Assembly (NCBI GenBank): GCA_022925895.1
Contig: JAKSYS010000722.1
Coordinates: forward strand, 1-30,305
Source: Fragilaria crotonensis
Lineage: Eukaryota; Bacillariophyta; Fragilariophyceae; Fragilariales; Fragilariaceae
Reading direction: 5' to 3'
Length of the DNA stretch: 30,305 bases
Under the pieces are notes generated by a model. The model ran no database searches. It was not told the DNA's origin and saw only the letters and a list, made by a program, of their open reading frames with translations. The translations under genes and the position numbers were made by a program. Positions 1 through 11,929 of this stretch are shown here, one piece after another. How positions within the stretch are numbered: position 1 is the first letter of the stretch; every line of letters begins with the position of its first letter.

Positions 1-240
1 ATTAGAGATGAAACCCGATGACGCCTTGAAGTGTTGATATTTGGCATCATTCTCATCCTTTGCCCATTCTTCACACTTGGCTTGCATGATCTGCCAAGAC
101 AGACCCTTCCCATCTGTTTTGAACAGTTTTGAACGCGAGTCAATATAGTGTATCAATTTTGCCTCAACTTCCTTGTACTTGGAACAATGAACACGCTTTG
201 CCTTCTTGGCTGAAGATCTCTTCTTCTGAAGGGTACACAT
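1..240 (-). CDS. pogo-like transposase, N-terminal fragment (CENP-B-type HTH), runs off window
   Basis: An open - strand frame runs from an ATG at 238-240 to the first base of the window, so about 80 residues are visible. It starts with a basic stretch (KKRSSAKKAKR). A helix-turn-helix of the CENP-B/Tigger type follows: KYKEVEAKLIHYIDSRS, then LSWQIMQAKCEEWAKDEN, then FKASSGFISN. In this family the domain binds transposon ends, and a DDE catalytic domain would follow beyond position 1. The frame stays open upstream of the ATG to about 345, where a TGA closes it, so the true start may be further up or in another exon. Family call from motif reading only. Whether the copy is intact cannot be judged. 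Confidence 0.55.
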   Translation of the reverse strand, partial: MCTLQKKRSSAKKAKRVHCSKYKEVEAKLIHYIDSRSKLFKTDGKGLSWQIMQAKCEEWAKDENDAKYQHFKASSGFISN

Positions 241-733
241 CCGGGTGTATGGTCCTCGGGCGGTGATAACCCGATAATTAGGTTTTTGTTTTGTTTTTGA
301 AGATCTTTCTTCCTCTGGATTGCTTGAGGTAGTTTGCAAATGAATTCACACTGCTTTTCTTTCCATCAATATCTGGACCAGATGCCTCAGAACGTAATAA
401 AAGCTTGCCATTGATGTATGGGAGTATCTCGATGTATATGTCTCACAGACAATACCAAAAATGCTTTGATCTTTCAGTACGCCTCTTCTTAGGTCGTTCC
501 TTTTGAGAGGCAGAGCCACCATTGCAGCTGCTATCCTTGGCTTTCTTTGTCCCGGTCATTGTTGGTTGGCAGCAGCAACATCAATAAACCAAAGATGTTC
601 ATTTATTGTTGTCGATTCCTTCAGATGCGCTACTTGTAGTACTGTCCTTGTTAAGCAAGAGTACGTAGCTACGCGGAGTGCTCCGTCATGTGCACACCAC
701 CAGTACCGCGGCAAAGTACAGTACTTAAAAAAG

Positions 734-750
734 CACGTGCAAATCACGTG
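734..750. promoter_or_regulatory. paired CACGTG (G-box/E-box) motifs
   Basis: CACGTG occurs at 734-739 and again at 745-750, five bases apart and about 340 bp upstream of the RNase ATG. CACGTG is the core site of bHLH and bZIP transcription factors. Two copies this close are unlikely by chance, but a role in transcription is inference. Confidence 0.35.
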
Positions 751-770
751 TTAATGCATTATGGGTGTTT

Positions 771-818
771 CGATATTATGGGCACTTTTCGCCAGTTACC
801 AGGGTACCCATAATATCG
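771..818. repeat. 12-bp inverted repeat with 24-bp spacer
   Basis: CGATATTATGGG at 771-782 is exactly reverse-complementary to CCCATAATATCG at 807-818. It may be a cruciform, a dimeric protein site or a relic of a small transposon. It lies in the upstream region of the RNase gene. Confidence 0.6.
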
Positions 819-1083
819 CGAGTAGACTGTACTCCGAGTTGGAGTCTGTACGACTGGATATCTGTCGTCTGTACGTCGAACTTTCGATGCTTGCACACCA
901 TACACCGTACACCATGTTCGGTTTCAGACACGTACAGTAGCACTTACTGTACCTGCTTTAGCTGCTACACAGTACACAGTACTTCTACATGGTGAAACAA
1001 CCGATCAGCTGTGGACTTCGGACTGGTCGACCCATCGCGCCCTCCATGAAAACATTGATGATCTTGAATCCAGACTGTGGATC

Positions 1084-3755
1084 ATGGAGATGAAGACGCG
1101 GCGGCGGATATTGTTACTGTCACCACTATCCACGATGAAATTAACGTTATGGTGTCTATTGGCACTCGGCATCCTTGATTTGTCATCATCTTTCTCGTTT
1201 GTCACGCATCTCAATCCACATTCTTGCCGTCATCATGACAATGATCGGCATCATGACGAAAGTCGTCGTCCACAGTGTACAAGTACTACTACTACTTCAC
1301 AGTTATCATCCCACAACCACGGACGACGAGGTTACCCAGTTACTCCACTCTTTGCCAAAACATTATCCGCCAAGGCTCGCATGAGTGAACGATGGTACAC
1401 GGGAGTTCTGGAAGAGCCATCATTGTCGTCATCATCATCGACGTCATCACAACAACAACGCCAACAACAACAAGAACAAATTGAAGAGGAATGTCTGGTT
1501 GTCGCATCAACCATTATTTCCAACAGATTATTACAACTTCGAAATGATAAAGGTGACAAGGAGATGAACGATGAGACTACTGCAGTATCAAGTACAACTC
1601 CTATTACTACGACTCGTGCCCATGATTTGGCCAAGGGTCGTTTTCAAGATTTGACCATGACCAAGGAGGGATCACAAATATTGGAATCCTTATTTCTTGA
1701 CGAGTCACTAGTCCATGTTACTGACAATGTCATTCTGTACGGTACCATATATCTCGTGCAATCGCTTTGTATCATGGGAATGTTGGTTGGCGTCAAGGGC
1801 AGTCCAGAACAAGAACAACGACGAGTTCAACATTTGAGAGAAATTGATAATGATCATGGTGCTGCTGTTGCTACGAATGATGCTGACAATGGGACGGACG
1901 ATGGTACCAATAATAAGAATAGAAAGAGTCTCCAAGACATGTCGATTGGGAATCTCAAATATTTGAGCGATCAAACAGCAGGAACACAACTCTTGGCCAA
2001 ACTCTCTCTCAAACGAACTACTCAGGGAGCCATGGATTTGTTGATTTCCTTGGGTGCGTGGACGAAACATGAAGATTTGTCGTTGTTGCGAAGTGGATTC
2101 CCCATTTCGTTTACAGACCAACAGCTGCAGGTTGCCGAATCGGCTGCTCAAGATACTGTGGATGTCGATGAACTGTTGGGGATCCGACGTGATTGACTCA
2201 TCACAAAGTATATACCATTGACTCGGAGTCAACATCAGAAGTCGATGATGGACTATCAGTAGAAGAAGTCGAGGATGGACGACACAAATTTTGGATTCAC
2301 ATTGCCGATGCCGATCGATGGGCACCGCGAGAGTCTTCGGTCTTTCACATGGCCAGAAGTCGAACCACAACACACTACTTGCCAACAGGACCTGTTCCCA
2401 TGTTTCCACCAAGGTACGAAACAATTTAAATGTGACGCCATGATTCTCTTGTGCATTCTGCTTCCGCATCATTCACGATTATTCTATATTTTGGCAGTCT
2501 CAGCATGGGTGTCATGTCGTTGCGACCAAATATGAATTCGTGTGCCTTGTCTCTTGGGGTTGAGCTCAATGATGATGGCTCAATCAACGTGGACAGCCTT
2601 GATGTGAGACAATCTACAATCAAAATCAACTATCGTCTAAGTTATGATGATGTGGATGATATGCTGATGGAGGGCGTGGGGTATAAGGAAGAGTGGCAAT
2701 TGGGAGCGTTGATGAGTGCTGCCACCAAGAGACGAGCGTATAGAATCAGAAATGGATCCACCGAGGGAATGATCCCACAACCAATTCCAAAATCTTTTGT
2801 TTCAACCTATGACAATGAGAATGAACCCGACGGGATCGGCATTAAACTATCGATTGATCCCTCTCACAATCAAGGCTTGAACCGAACGTCTGAAATGAGT
2901 AGCTCGGGTGACGTGATTCACAATGCTGTATCGGATTCGAATTTGCTCGTGACGGAAATGATGATATTGGCTGGCGAAGCACTGGGGAAATGGAAATTGA
3001 GACTTGATCAAGAGCCCCCCAGCTTCTATGGTCGCGTCGAGAATACGTTGATCCTGCCATATCGATCGCAACCCAAACCGGACTATTGGGCTCGTGAGAA
3101 GGAGACCAAGATACTGCAGGACCTGTTGGAACACAAGCACGGGTATTGTCACGCCTGGTACGCGCGGCGTTTCCTGGCACCAGTTGCCATTGGGCCAGAT
3201 CCCAAACCACACTTTGGATTGGGCATTGATTGTTACGTACAATGGACCAGTCCCATTCGTAGGTTTGGTGACCTGCAAGTGCACGCCGCAGTGAAGCGAT
3301 ACCTACGGCGGTGTCGTATTCACGATTTGCTAGTGACGCGACAGGATGTTCCGGCGGGCGTCAATCCTGTGGATTTGGGATGTCGTGCTGTTCCCGGACA
3401 GAGTGATATTGGTGACGCCGATTTGGCGCTAGATGCGGATATTGATTATAGTTGGGGTAAAGCGTACGTGTCTGCTTCCAAGGCTTTGAATCGAGAATCG
3501 CAGCAATATTGGTTATACGAGTATTTGCATCGACAGGTTGGTAATGGGACACCGCCCACCTTTGAGGGCATTGTTCTTGGCTGCATAGATCCCGAGAGGT
3601 TATTGTATGCTGTGTATCTGCCGGAAATCGGTTACGAGCATCGCTATGTGTCACAAAAGGGATACCTGGATGCGGGAGAAGTGCTTCTTCTGAAAGTTGA
3701 AAGTGTGATGCCGAGGATGAACTTAATGACGCTTTCTCTGATCAATATCGGCTAA
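1084..3755 (+). CDS. plastid-targeted exoribonuclease, RNase II/R family (RNB domain)
   Basis: A 3'-5' exoribonuclease of the RNase II/R family. It would be about 862 aa after removing the intron at 2414-2497 and correcting one frame break at 2193-2196. The N-terminus has a hydrophobic signal peptide (MKLTLWCLLALGILDL from Met18, nt 1135) followed by SSSFSF, resembling the diatom ASAFAP-type plastid presequence. Residues about 100-365 are a family-specific N-terminal region with poly-Ser/Gln. The RNB core begins at about nt 2193: VYTIDSESTSEVDDGL carries the metal-binding acidic cluster, with Glu where E. coli RNase II has Asp207. WIHIADADRWAP, GVMSLRPNMNSCALSLGVEL and TSPIRRFGDL (about 3250-3275) follow, the last with the catalytic-site arginines. 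The C-terminus resembles a short S1-like region. Met18 gives the cleaner signal peptide and may be the real start. The function is expected to be plastid RNA maturation or decay. Confidence 0.85.
2191..2197 (+). other. apparent -1 frame break in the RNase gene
   Basis: The upstream frame ends ...GIRRD and hits TGA at 2194-2196. The RNB core resumes in the -1 frame at 2193 (LTHHKVYTID). One extra T in the TT at 2194-2195 would make RRDLTHHKVYTID, which is the usual RNB spacing. No slippery heptamer is visible, so a lost homopolymer base is the simplest reading. Confidence 0.75.
2414..2497 (+). other. intron in RNase gene (84 bp, GT-AG)
   Basis: GTACGAAA follows AAG, and the intron ends TTTTGGCAG. 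Splicing joins ...PMFPP to SLSMGVMSLRP in frame and restores a continuous RNB domain. Read through, the frame stops at about 2427. The flanking frames agree at the junction codon AG|T. Confidence 0.88.
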
Positions 3756-3885
3756 TCTACTAGTGCTTTTGGATGATTGCTCCGCGTTCTGAATTCTTGG
3801 GTTACTACCTGTCTTCTGTTCACGAAATGTTAGGTGCCTCTATAGCAAGTGTTTGTGGCATGTTGTTCGAAATGTGGCTGTTTCG

Positions 3886-5112
3886 TTATGCACTCGGTGC
3901 TCCGTGGGTGCGTCTTCTCGTCGCCCCACAACGACGTGGCGCAGACTGTCTCTCCTCTACTTGAGTTGGGCTCTTGTTCCTACTACTGCTGCCTTGACGG
4001 GTATAATGCTGGTCATCGCGCATGGTCCTGGAAGGACCTGGTTGGCGGTTCAAGGCAGGAGGAGAAAGAGGAGGGAGAGCGTCTTTGGACTTGGATCGTG
4101 TTGTTTTTGATTCCGAATTGGTTTGACCTTTCCCCGATCCCTTGTCCGTGGAGAGTTTTGGTTTTTGAAATGTTGGGGAATCTGCCCACGCCACCACTTC
4201 GTCAGGGTTAAGTTTGCGTGCAGAGACCCTGATGCGGTAAACTAGGGTTTCGCCAGGTTTTGGTACTACCGGTAGAGGTGGTTCCTGTTCCTGTTCCTGC
4301 TGCTGCTGTTGTTGTTGGGGACGGTCAAGTTGGCGCGCAGAGACGCGGATTCTGTAAACATGATGTGTATCATTGGTTTTCGGAACCGGAGGTTGCTGAT
4401 CAGGATGCTGCTGCTGCTGCTGCTGATCATGATGGTGCTGCTGAACACGCCGCTCTTGTTGCTGCTGCTGATCATGCGGTCCCTGTCGTTGATGCTGCTG
4501 CTGATCATAATGCGGTTCCTGTCGTTGTTGCTTTACAATGTAGCATGACGGAAACGCCGGTTTCGTGACCGCAGTGGTATTGGTAGTCGTGGTGGAAGCT
4601 TGAGACTGCATTGACGATTGACATGGAGTCACGTCAGGTAGATCCCACCACGATGGCAGGATGGATTCATCATGACCATGTCTGTCCCGCGGCGACGACG
4701 ACGATGATTTTGTGGCTTCAAAAATGCTTTGCAAGCAATACGTGTTTCGGTTCCGACCATTGCGTCTCAAGAGTCGTCGACGCATTTCAGGAGTGACTAG
4801 GTTCATGTCGACAAGATCGAACCATTCCTTTCTTGTTCTTGAAGATGTTGTTGTTGGTGGTGGTGATGCACGAATTGCCATGTTTTCGGCTGGATGAATG
4901 TTCATGTTCTCAACGTCGTCGCAAACGTTCGTCAGAGTGGCTGTGGTTGTTGCTAAGACAAGATGATACTCATCATCACCACCACCATCACCATGGTCCT
5001 GGTCATCATCATCATCATCATCGGTAACGAGTGCAGAAGAGATTGCAGATCCAAGATCCAATAATCCTTTACATTCGTGATCGTCCCCGGTAGTTGTTGC
5101 TGTTGTTGTGGG
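3886..5112 (-). pseudogene. unknown poly-Gln host gene, 3' part, cut off from its start by a copia insertion
   Basis: The - strand frame is open from the insertion junction at 5112 down to the TAA near 3886 and encodes about 408 residues of an unrecognised protein. It starts with TTTATTTGDDHECKGLLDLG and then an Asp run. A better-ordered part follows: RKEWFDLVDMNLVTPEMRRR with NTYCLQSIFEA. Then come long Gln/His tracts and two copies of the motif VYRIRVSAR (VYRIRVSARQL and VYRIRVSARKL), each in front of a Gln- or Pro-rich linker. A basic, Ser-rich tail closes it. The frame seems to continue upstream to 5163, but those codons are LTR sequence. The 5' part of the gene lies at 24688-25296 and joins in frame through the shared target duplication. 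The 3' end is 130 bp from the RNase gene, converging on it. Function unknown. Confidence 0.75.
5108..5112. repeat. target site duplication GTGGG, left copy
   Basis: GTGGG directly precedes the TG of the outer 5' LTR. The matching copy follows the CA of the 3' LTR at 24688-24692. Five bases is the normal Ty1/copia duplication length. Confidence 0.92.
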
Positions 5113-5173
5113 TGTTGAAGAAAGACGAATCGATGCACATGATTCCGCGCCTGCTCGCAACACGTCGCCTCTG
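5113..5173 (+). repeat. 5' LTR of outer copia, left piece
   Basis: These 61 bases match 24364-24424 exactly. The LTR breaks at TCTG (5170-5173) where the inner element is inserted, and resumes at 12208 with the duplicated TCTG. Confidence 0.93.
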
Positions 5174-5435
5174 TCAGTGAAATCTCCCGCAAGTGCGGCG
5201 AATCCGCCATTGCCGGAGATTGACCCTTAACAATATAACAATCGACAAGAAGCGGCATGCAACTTGATCAATTATAAAAAGAGTGAGCAGATCTAGAATC
5301 TAGTTCCAAAACCGGTCCCACCATATGGACCAACAGGTTATCCGTGCGTGCGCGTCAGCAGTCCTCCACGTCATCGTGGGACACGCGCCTTGTATGCTTG
5401 TCCGAATATCCCGCACTCATGACAGGATTCATTCA
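5174..5435 (-). repeat. LTR of inner element (3' LTR on - strand)
   Basis: Identical to 11946-12207. Read on the - strand it starts TGAATGAATCC and ends GATTTCACTGA. Comparison with the empty site puts the end after CTGA rather than after the canonical CA. Confidence 0.9.
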
Positions 5436-6063
5436 GTCCCCTCGCACTAGGCATCACAGACAACTAGTTCGACTCTTAAATCCGCCATGCAGAGGCCGGC
5501 CATCATCAGCTATTCTTGGTGGTTCCACGTGTCATCACATGTACGTCCACCCATCAGTTCAATCTGTGGTTCTGCACCATTGCATACATCCACATGACGG
5601 TGGTTCCGCGCCTTGCGTACATCCACCTAGGGGATAAGTGGTTCCATAATCATTATGTACTTCCACTTGCATCATGTCCGTTTTGGACACTTCACATGTC
5701 TGTGTTATGTCCCTTTTGGACACTTCACCATGGCACACATGAGAGCACAACTCTCTTAGTCGCGGTCCCCGGAAGACACTTAGTCAGTTCATCTGCTCTA
5801 AGTTGTTGCCTCAGTCTTCCTCGGCAATCCACACAAAACCAACCGCTAACGTACTTCGCATTTGTCGATAATGTATGTCACCGCCTTCAGTCGTTTACTT
5901 CACAACCAGGGTCACTGCAACCTTTGCAGCCACAAATTCAAATCTAATTCGTAAATCAGATCTTTGTTTGATTCAACCATGTATCACACCAACCTGCTTG
6001 GTTTGTGTTGACATGGCAAATCATCAAAATCAAGCACTCCTGACATCAGGTAGTTACGTCTGG

Positions 6064-6300
6064 TTACACAGCAGCATTGCTGATAACAGAGCAATACTCC
6101 ATCCAGTCATATAACCAGAAGCATGTCAAGCTTAGCTCCGCCTCGTCGAAGGCCACGCTCAACTGATTGTACCATTTCAGGTATTCAAAGACATGGAAAG
6201 CACGGTCATGATGTCCCCTCCTCAGTGCAGCGAGGAAACGCAACAACATTGCAACGTCCACAGAGATACCGATCCAACCAAATTCACAAGTCCAATGCAA
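6064..6300 (-). pseudogene. copia pol relic, connection between RT and RNase H
   Basis: The - strand frame includes DVAMLLRFLAALRRGHHDRA followed by FHVFEYLKWYNQLSVAFDEA. This matches the copia signature just after the reverse transcriptase (EVSMLSRFLA..P..GHL...HIFAYLK....VFD). It confirms that the inner element is copia-derived and on the - strand, different from the outer element's own version of this region. Confidence 0.7.
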
Positions 6301-6611
6301 TACGCTGATTCAATCCTGGAACAGATCACACACTTGGCAATCCAACTCTGGGTGGTATCAATCTCATTACATAACCATCTCTCATTATGATCAACACTCT
6401 TGCGCTCAGATGTTCACCAATCTCCTCAAGTTCACGTTCAATTTCAGTTGCACCAAGGCCAAACATCACTACCATCTTTACTTAGTTCGTTTGCCTGTTC
6501 CATTGATCGATTTCTTGACTTTGGTTTTCACATAAGAATCAAGTTTGCTTTACACATCCGTTCCTCAAGGTAGGCTTTGCGGGAAGATAGTCCATCACAA
6601 CTTGTGACTCA

Positions 6612-6815
6612 CTATGTGGGATGCAATGAGCACCATTCACACAGCGTAGGAAATACTTTCAGCACGTCCCCATTCAGCTTAACCCTTGGTCTCATCCACA
6701 TGTCAGGATCTTCATTACATATAAAGACTTCCCCATACTGTGGCTGTGGTCCCAACTTCGGACAACATTCGACTTCAAACCAAATGGAACACGAACAAGC
6801 AGTAGCACCCAACAA
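6612..6815 (-). pseudogene. copia reverse transcriptase relic
   Basis: The - strand frame has a segment reading NEDPDMWMRPRVKLNG. It corresponds to the copia RT segment (ADPDVWMRPAVKPNG) that normally sits just before the YVDD active site. The YVDD itself is not readable in frame. The spacing of about 450 nt to the relic at 6064-6300 fits a copia pol. Confidence 0.6.
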
Positions 6816-9800
6816 CTAACTTTGCCGCACCCAGCTCATGCCTTGCAGCTGCGTATATCTCCTCCAGCATTGGAGCATCCAGTCATGTCCCTTGCACATC
6901 AGTAGACAGGACATTCAAACTTATCTTCAACATTGAAGACTTCATTCAGTGTCGCCAACGTGGATGCAATCCTTTTACAGCCACGCGACACAATCGATCT
7001 GGTGCCCTTTGGCAACCAGACTTGCCGTTCTTGTCAAGATCATCTCGACATCAAAGATCATATGACAGCCAACATACTTGTGGAACTTCAGCATGACACC
7101 ATTGTCAATTAATTCGAACGCTGATCGGATGCACTTCATCTCCAGCTCGATTGCCTGTCCTCAAGATTGGTCCCCATTCATTGAACTTAAGGAGCATGTG
7201 TCAAAGACCTTCTAGCACAATTCCAAACATGCAGCTCCATGCCCAATGTCTGGCCTTGACCATTAACAGAATCTGATCCTCCATGCGCAAGACCTTGTAA
7301 CCACCAAGGAATTATAGACTCATTTCCACAACCCTGTTGGCAACATCGAACTCCGCAACTTAGACCAGACCTAACTCTTCAATTCCATCAATTTATGGGA
7401 CGACCGCAATCGTTGGCTCATCACAGCATTTGACTTTCAGTTCCCAACCTTGCATTGTATTGATAGGCGGCCTGGTCTCCCCTGACATAAGTATGCCCAT
7501 CACTCTTTGACGGCTTATGCTCAGTCTGCCATTGGTCAACCATCACCCACAACAACACAGAGCAGCCTCACTCCTCCGTTAGACGTATAAATAGAAACCG
7601 CACCTGTCAATCCACCTGGGACACATAGTCACTCAGATAGCATACTAAGACATAGCACAATGATTACTTGTCAATTGCTTGACCAACATAGCCACGCTTC
7701 ACCCTATGGCATGCGCTTTCATAGCCTCTCAGCCTTGGGCAACAGCGCCTGTTGAATTCATTGTGATTGTTGGACTCTAGGGGTGTGGCCATCAGTCTCC
7801 TCCTTGGAGTCATCCATGTCCCCAGCTTCCAAACAACTTCCGTCTTCACCATTGAAGAACTCAATAGGATCCTTCAGCATGGAGTCCTTTCAATACGGGT
7901 CCATGTCCTCAGCTTTGAGGCATTCCCACCTTTTGGAGCAAATATCTTTGTCCTCCAATCTATTGAGCAAAAGCTTGGCAATTGGGTTGGCAAGATCATC
8001 TTCACACCCATTCCAAAAAAAAAAACTTTCAAACAACATCTTCACCAGTTATAGTCACCGGGGTACAGAAGGAATGCCAAAACTTCAGCAACTCCATCCA
8101 ATCCACTGACCAAACAATTGAATCAGACATCCTGGATTAAATCCCACTTGGGTCCAGCTCGTCCCCATCAATGACTTCATTGGAGTTGTTGCGTTCCCGA
8201 TACCATCAGCAGGTTTCTTGGCGCCATCACTTTGTTTTCTGCCCCTGCACCAAATTGTTTCAGTGCCATGGAGCATCAGTTCTCAAGATTCCAGCTTAAA
8301 GACTTTGCATGGTTTGGTTGAAGGCTGTTGGGCACCATCAGCTGTTCAGGAGAACTGCCAACTGACTTTCCAAGCTGCCCATGACCCATCTTCCAGCGCA
8401 TTGTCAGCTGCAACTGCCCAAGGGATACCCGTTCATTAGGTAATGACATCAATGCAAACACAGGTTGAGATGGGCGCATCCTTGACCGCTCATAGGTGCC
8501 TGCGTAGCCAATGCCATGTCCCCAGACAGGTAACACATTCAGAATCAATCGGAGTTCCAACAGCCATGGAAACCAGTAAACAACCTGACCACATTTCTGA
8601 TGCACTTCCTTTTGCCCAATACGTCAGTCTGAGTTGCCACTTGCAACAATTTCTCAACAGCAGGCCAACTCCCCACTGTCCTGACGGAACACCTGGTGTT
8701 AGTATAGATTGCTCCTTGCTCACCGATAGAACAAATAACTTTTGGCTCTTAACATCCGGCAACAAGTAGACAACTTTGCCTCTATGCCCAGACAAGCCAT
8801 CTCCAGCGACATCATTAACTGCAAAAATGCGCCCACAAAACGGTCCCCTAGAGCCATCCTCCTGACCGGTGTAATCACACATCAAACACAGCAATTCAAC
8901 CGCAGAAACCAACCTTGGTGCATTCCGCATATGATCAGTTGCCAACAACATTTCAGCAACACACATGCTGGAAATACAAATCTCCTCCTTTTTGGCAAAT
9001 CAATCAAAGTAGGAATCACAGAACATCTGTGAGATCAATGCAACAAGAGCTAACAACTCACGCATAGTGACAAAGTGCCATTCAAGGATATGGAATACGC
9101 AACATTGCGGTTGGATAAGGTAATGCAAGAACTTGGCATCAAACTGGTCAGGTACATCCATGACTAGTGACATCATTTGCACAATTGAGTTGGGGGTCAG
9201 CAGAGTCACATAACTCAGTCCCCATAGTACAGAGCCTCATGACATTGAGGATGTACTGTTTGTCCATTCTCAGGGTAAGTCCACATATTCGCAGCCGGGG
9301 CGATGGAATTCTCCTGTATGGGATAATGTTCACCATGAAAGGTGCACAGTGTTCTGACATCCTTTGTCAGAGACAAACAGAGCATTGCTTCTTGCAACAC
9401 GTTTGCCTGTGTGAGAGTCAAGTTCACTAAAAACAGTGATCAGTAGAACATGGCCCTGCCTGCAGATCATGCGGTTCTCGTGGCTTCAAATGTGCCTTAC
9501 AAGAACAGTTCATACTCTGCCAATCAGTGGCAAAGCTTCTTCCAGCATTGGAAGTCACAGTTTTGGCGCTTAGTCCTCCTCAAAGGTTCATCCTCCTGAG
9601 AATCTGCAGTTGCAGCAGCATTGTTACTTGCATTGGACTTGCCTTTCACATCCTTCTTTTTTTTCATCACAGGCCTGTTTGGCATGGGCCTTGCATAAGG
9701 CTTCAAAGTGTTGTATGCCTTGGTGGAGAATTTCCAGAGTTGCTCACAATCTCCCTTCTGGCTGCCTTCACCCTCACTTCAGTCTCCTATTCACATGCTT

Positions 9801-11929
9801 GGACTACCATTCTTGTACGTGTCTGCCAGCCTTGGCAATCTCACAAGCAACAGCTAGAGCCTTGATTGCACCACACAGTAGCTCATTGAAGTCTGCAAGG
9901 GAACCAGTCACTTCTTCAACTATGCCATTTCTGGCTCCTCCAGGAAATGCAACACATTATGCTCCTGTTGGTACCATCCTGAATCCATTCTTGACTGACC
10001 AAAAGTGTATCATCCTTACCCCTGAACAAGACCTCAGTAACAATCATTGCATACTGGGCAGCAGCAGTCATTGCATACTTCTAAGTCCCTCTGGTAGCAG
10101 TTGCAAAATAAGCCGCCCCCCAAGCCAAAGGCACTGGAGACCTGCACATCCATTGTACATTCCATTGGGGAACTAAGCAAATGGCCAACCAGCCAGGTTC
10201 CTCCACAACAGAAATGAGCATCTGTCTAGCACATGCCTGTCAGACATGCAAGAACATCTTGGTAGTCCAACATGGGCGCAACAGCAAGGCCATCATCAAC
10301 CAAACCAGTTGCCATGTCATTACAGATACTTCACTGTTGCCATGGGTGAACATGTTCCTTTGGAGTCCCTGCAACAACACACATTTGTTAATCAGGACAA
10401 GGGGTACACGGTTCCATCCACTTCAGCCAGCTCAGCATTGAGTGTAGCATTGGTGGTTCCTTTGTTCCATCCCATCTTCTTGGCCAAGCAAGTCATGAGA
10501 ACATCTCAGAATGCTGCACCAATCAGCACATGGGGACAAACAACCGGGGACAGGATGATTGTTGACATCAACATCAGCCACCTTGGGCCTCCACCCGGTA
10601 GAAACCATGGTCCTATAGTCAAAATCGAGGAGAGACAGGCTAGTTAGTAGGTTGTATATGGTATAAGTACCCAGCACCTCAAACAGTCCACACATTAGAA
10701 CATTGAAGCCCAAGCAAGGAGTAAAACAAACAGGGAATGACCGGGGATACACCATGCTGGTGAGAGGAGGAATTGTTGATAGTTACCAGGTGTGCGGGAA
10801 AAAATGCGGCATCCCGTGCAAAATTGTGAACTCCATGCCCAAAAATGCACTCTTGGCAAGGTACGTGGAACTCGGTATGTTCCTTACGCGGAAACGCACT
10901 ACCATTCATCAGTCTTGCCGTGAAACTCGGTATGTTTTGTACGCACAATCGCGTTACCAATCGTTCGTTCCACCATTCCAAAATTTTATCCGTGAATGCC
11001 GAGGCCAAACCGCCTAAGTAATACTTCAACCTCAACGTGCTCCTCGCTGGCACACGATCGTCATTCAATTTTCGACTTAGATGACACACAGACCAATCGT
11101 GGTTCGAGTACGTCAGCGCGAAGAATCTCGTTTTCACACGACCGCTTACTTAAGGAATCTTCAGACCAATCGTGCGTATGGTCACACGTCGGTCGTACAT
11201 CATCCGCACATTTTGGTCACACTTAGGCGACTTCCGGATCAATTTTGAAATTGACCTGTCTGTGTGAGTGCGAACGTGTACATGTTGAAGTAACACGAAC
11301 GTCCGGTACATACGTGGCGGATTCTGTGACATTTGTCACTCGTGTACCGCGCTAAGTAAAAAAACAAACGAGCTCTCACAACGACCATCGTTGTGCTCGT
11401 ACGGTTCTCACGTTCACACGTGCACCCTTTGCACACACGTCAGTGGGCATTGTCCATACGTGTACGGCCATCGTACATATATCCAAATGAGCCAAAGAGC
11501 ATAGTAAAATAGCACACTTTGCTAATGTGTCCGGTATACACTAGTCCCATAGGGACAATACCAAACCTGACCACCTAAGTAGGCTCAATAAAGCAATTGT
11601 ACTTAGGGCATCGCGTACCCATGACGCGCCACATCATGCATGACTAATTTTAGGAAACTTTTCCACGGAATTTTGCCTTGATGAAGTTGGTCCTTGTGCT
11701 TTCCTGTCAACATTGACAAGCACATCCCCACCATGGGGATTCTGGCCTCCTGCGCTTCTGGTTTGAACCATAGCGCCTATGGTGTCGTCACCATCATCGT
11801 CAATTGCCGCCGCGCGCCAAGTTGTGTGACCAACACAACAATGATGGTCGCATTTGCACAGAATCAGCAATCATGCTCGGATTGATCAAGTCCTCGCATC
11901 ACTCACCAATGCAGCTCATCTGCAAAGCA

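Larger units (their letters stand above)
241..1083. other. intergenic / 5' region of the RNase gene
   Basis: No convincing gene is seen here. ORFs of 60-83 codons are present but lack recognisable domains and have biased composition. The part from about 650 to 970 is rich in GTAC, TACAGTA and CACGTG words. It holds two CACGTG boxes and a 12-bp inverted repeat, listed separately. This stretch must contain the promoter of the + strand gene that starts at 1084. Confidence 0.5.

Noticed and set aside
2191-2197. Programmed frameshift in the RNase gene
   Set aside because: No slippery heptamer or following structure is seen, and similar one-base breaks occur in the other host genes.
3764-3885. A small gene between the convergent RNase and poly-Gln genes
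   Set aside because: Only a 63-codon frame without features; the space is better explained as two 3' UTRs.
4260-5027. + strand ORFs of 60-100 codons rich in Leu, Val, Ala or His
   Set aside because: They are other-frame readings of Gln/Asp-codon repeats in the - strand host gene.
5113-5163. The - strand ORF start at 5163 as the true start of the poly-Gln gene
   Set aside because: Bases 5113-5163 belong to the copia LTR; the reading frame continues across the insertion into 24688-25296.
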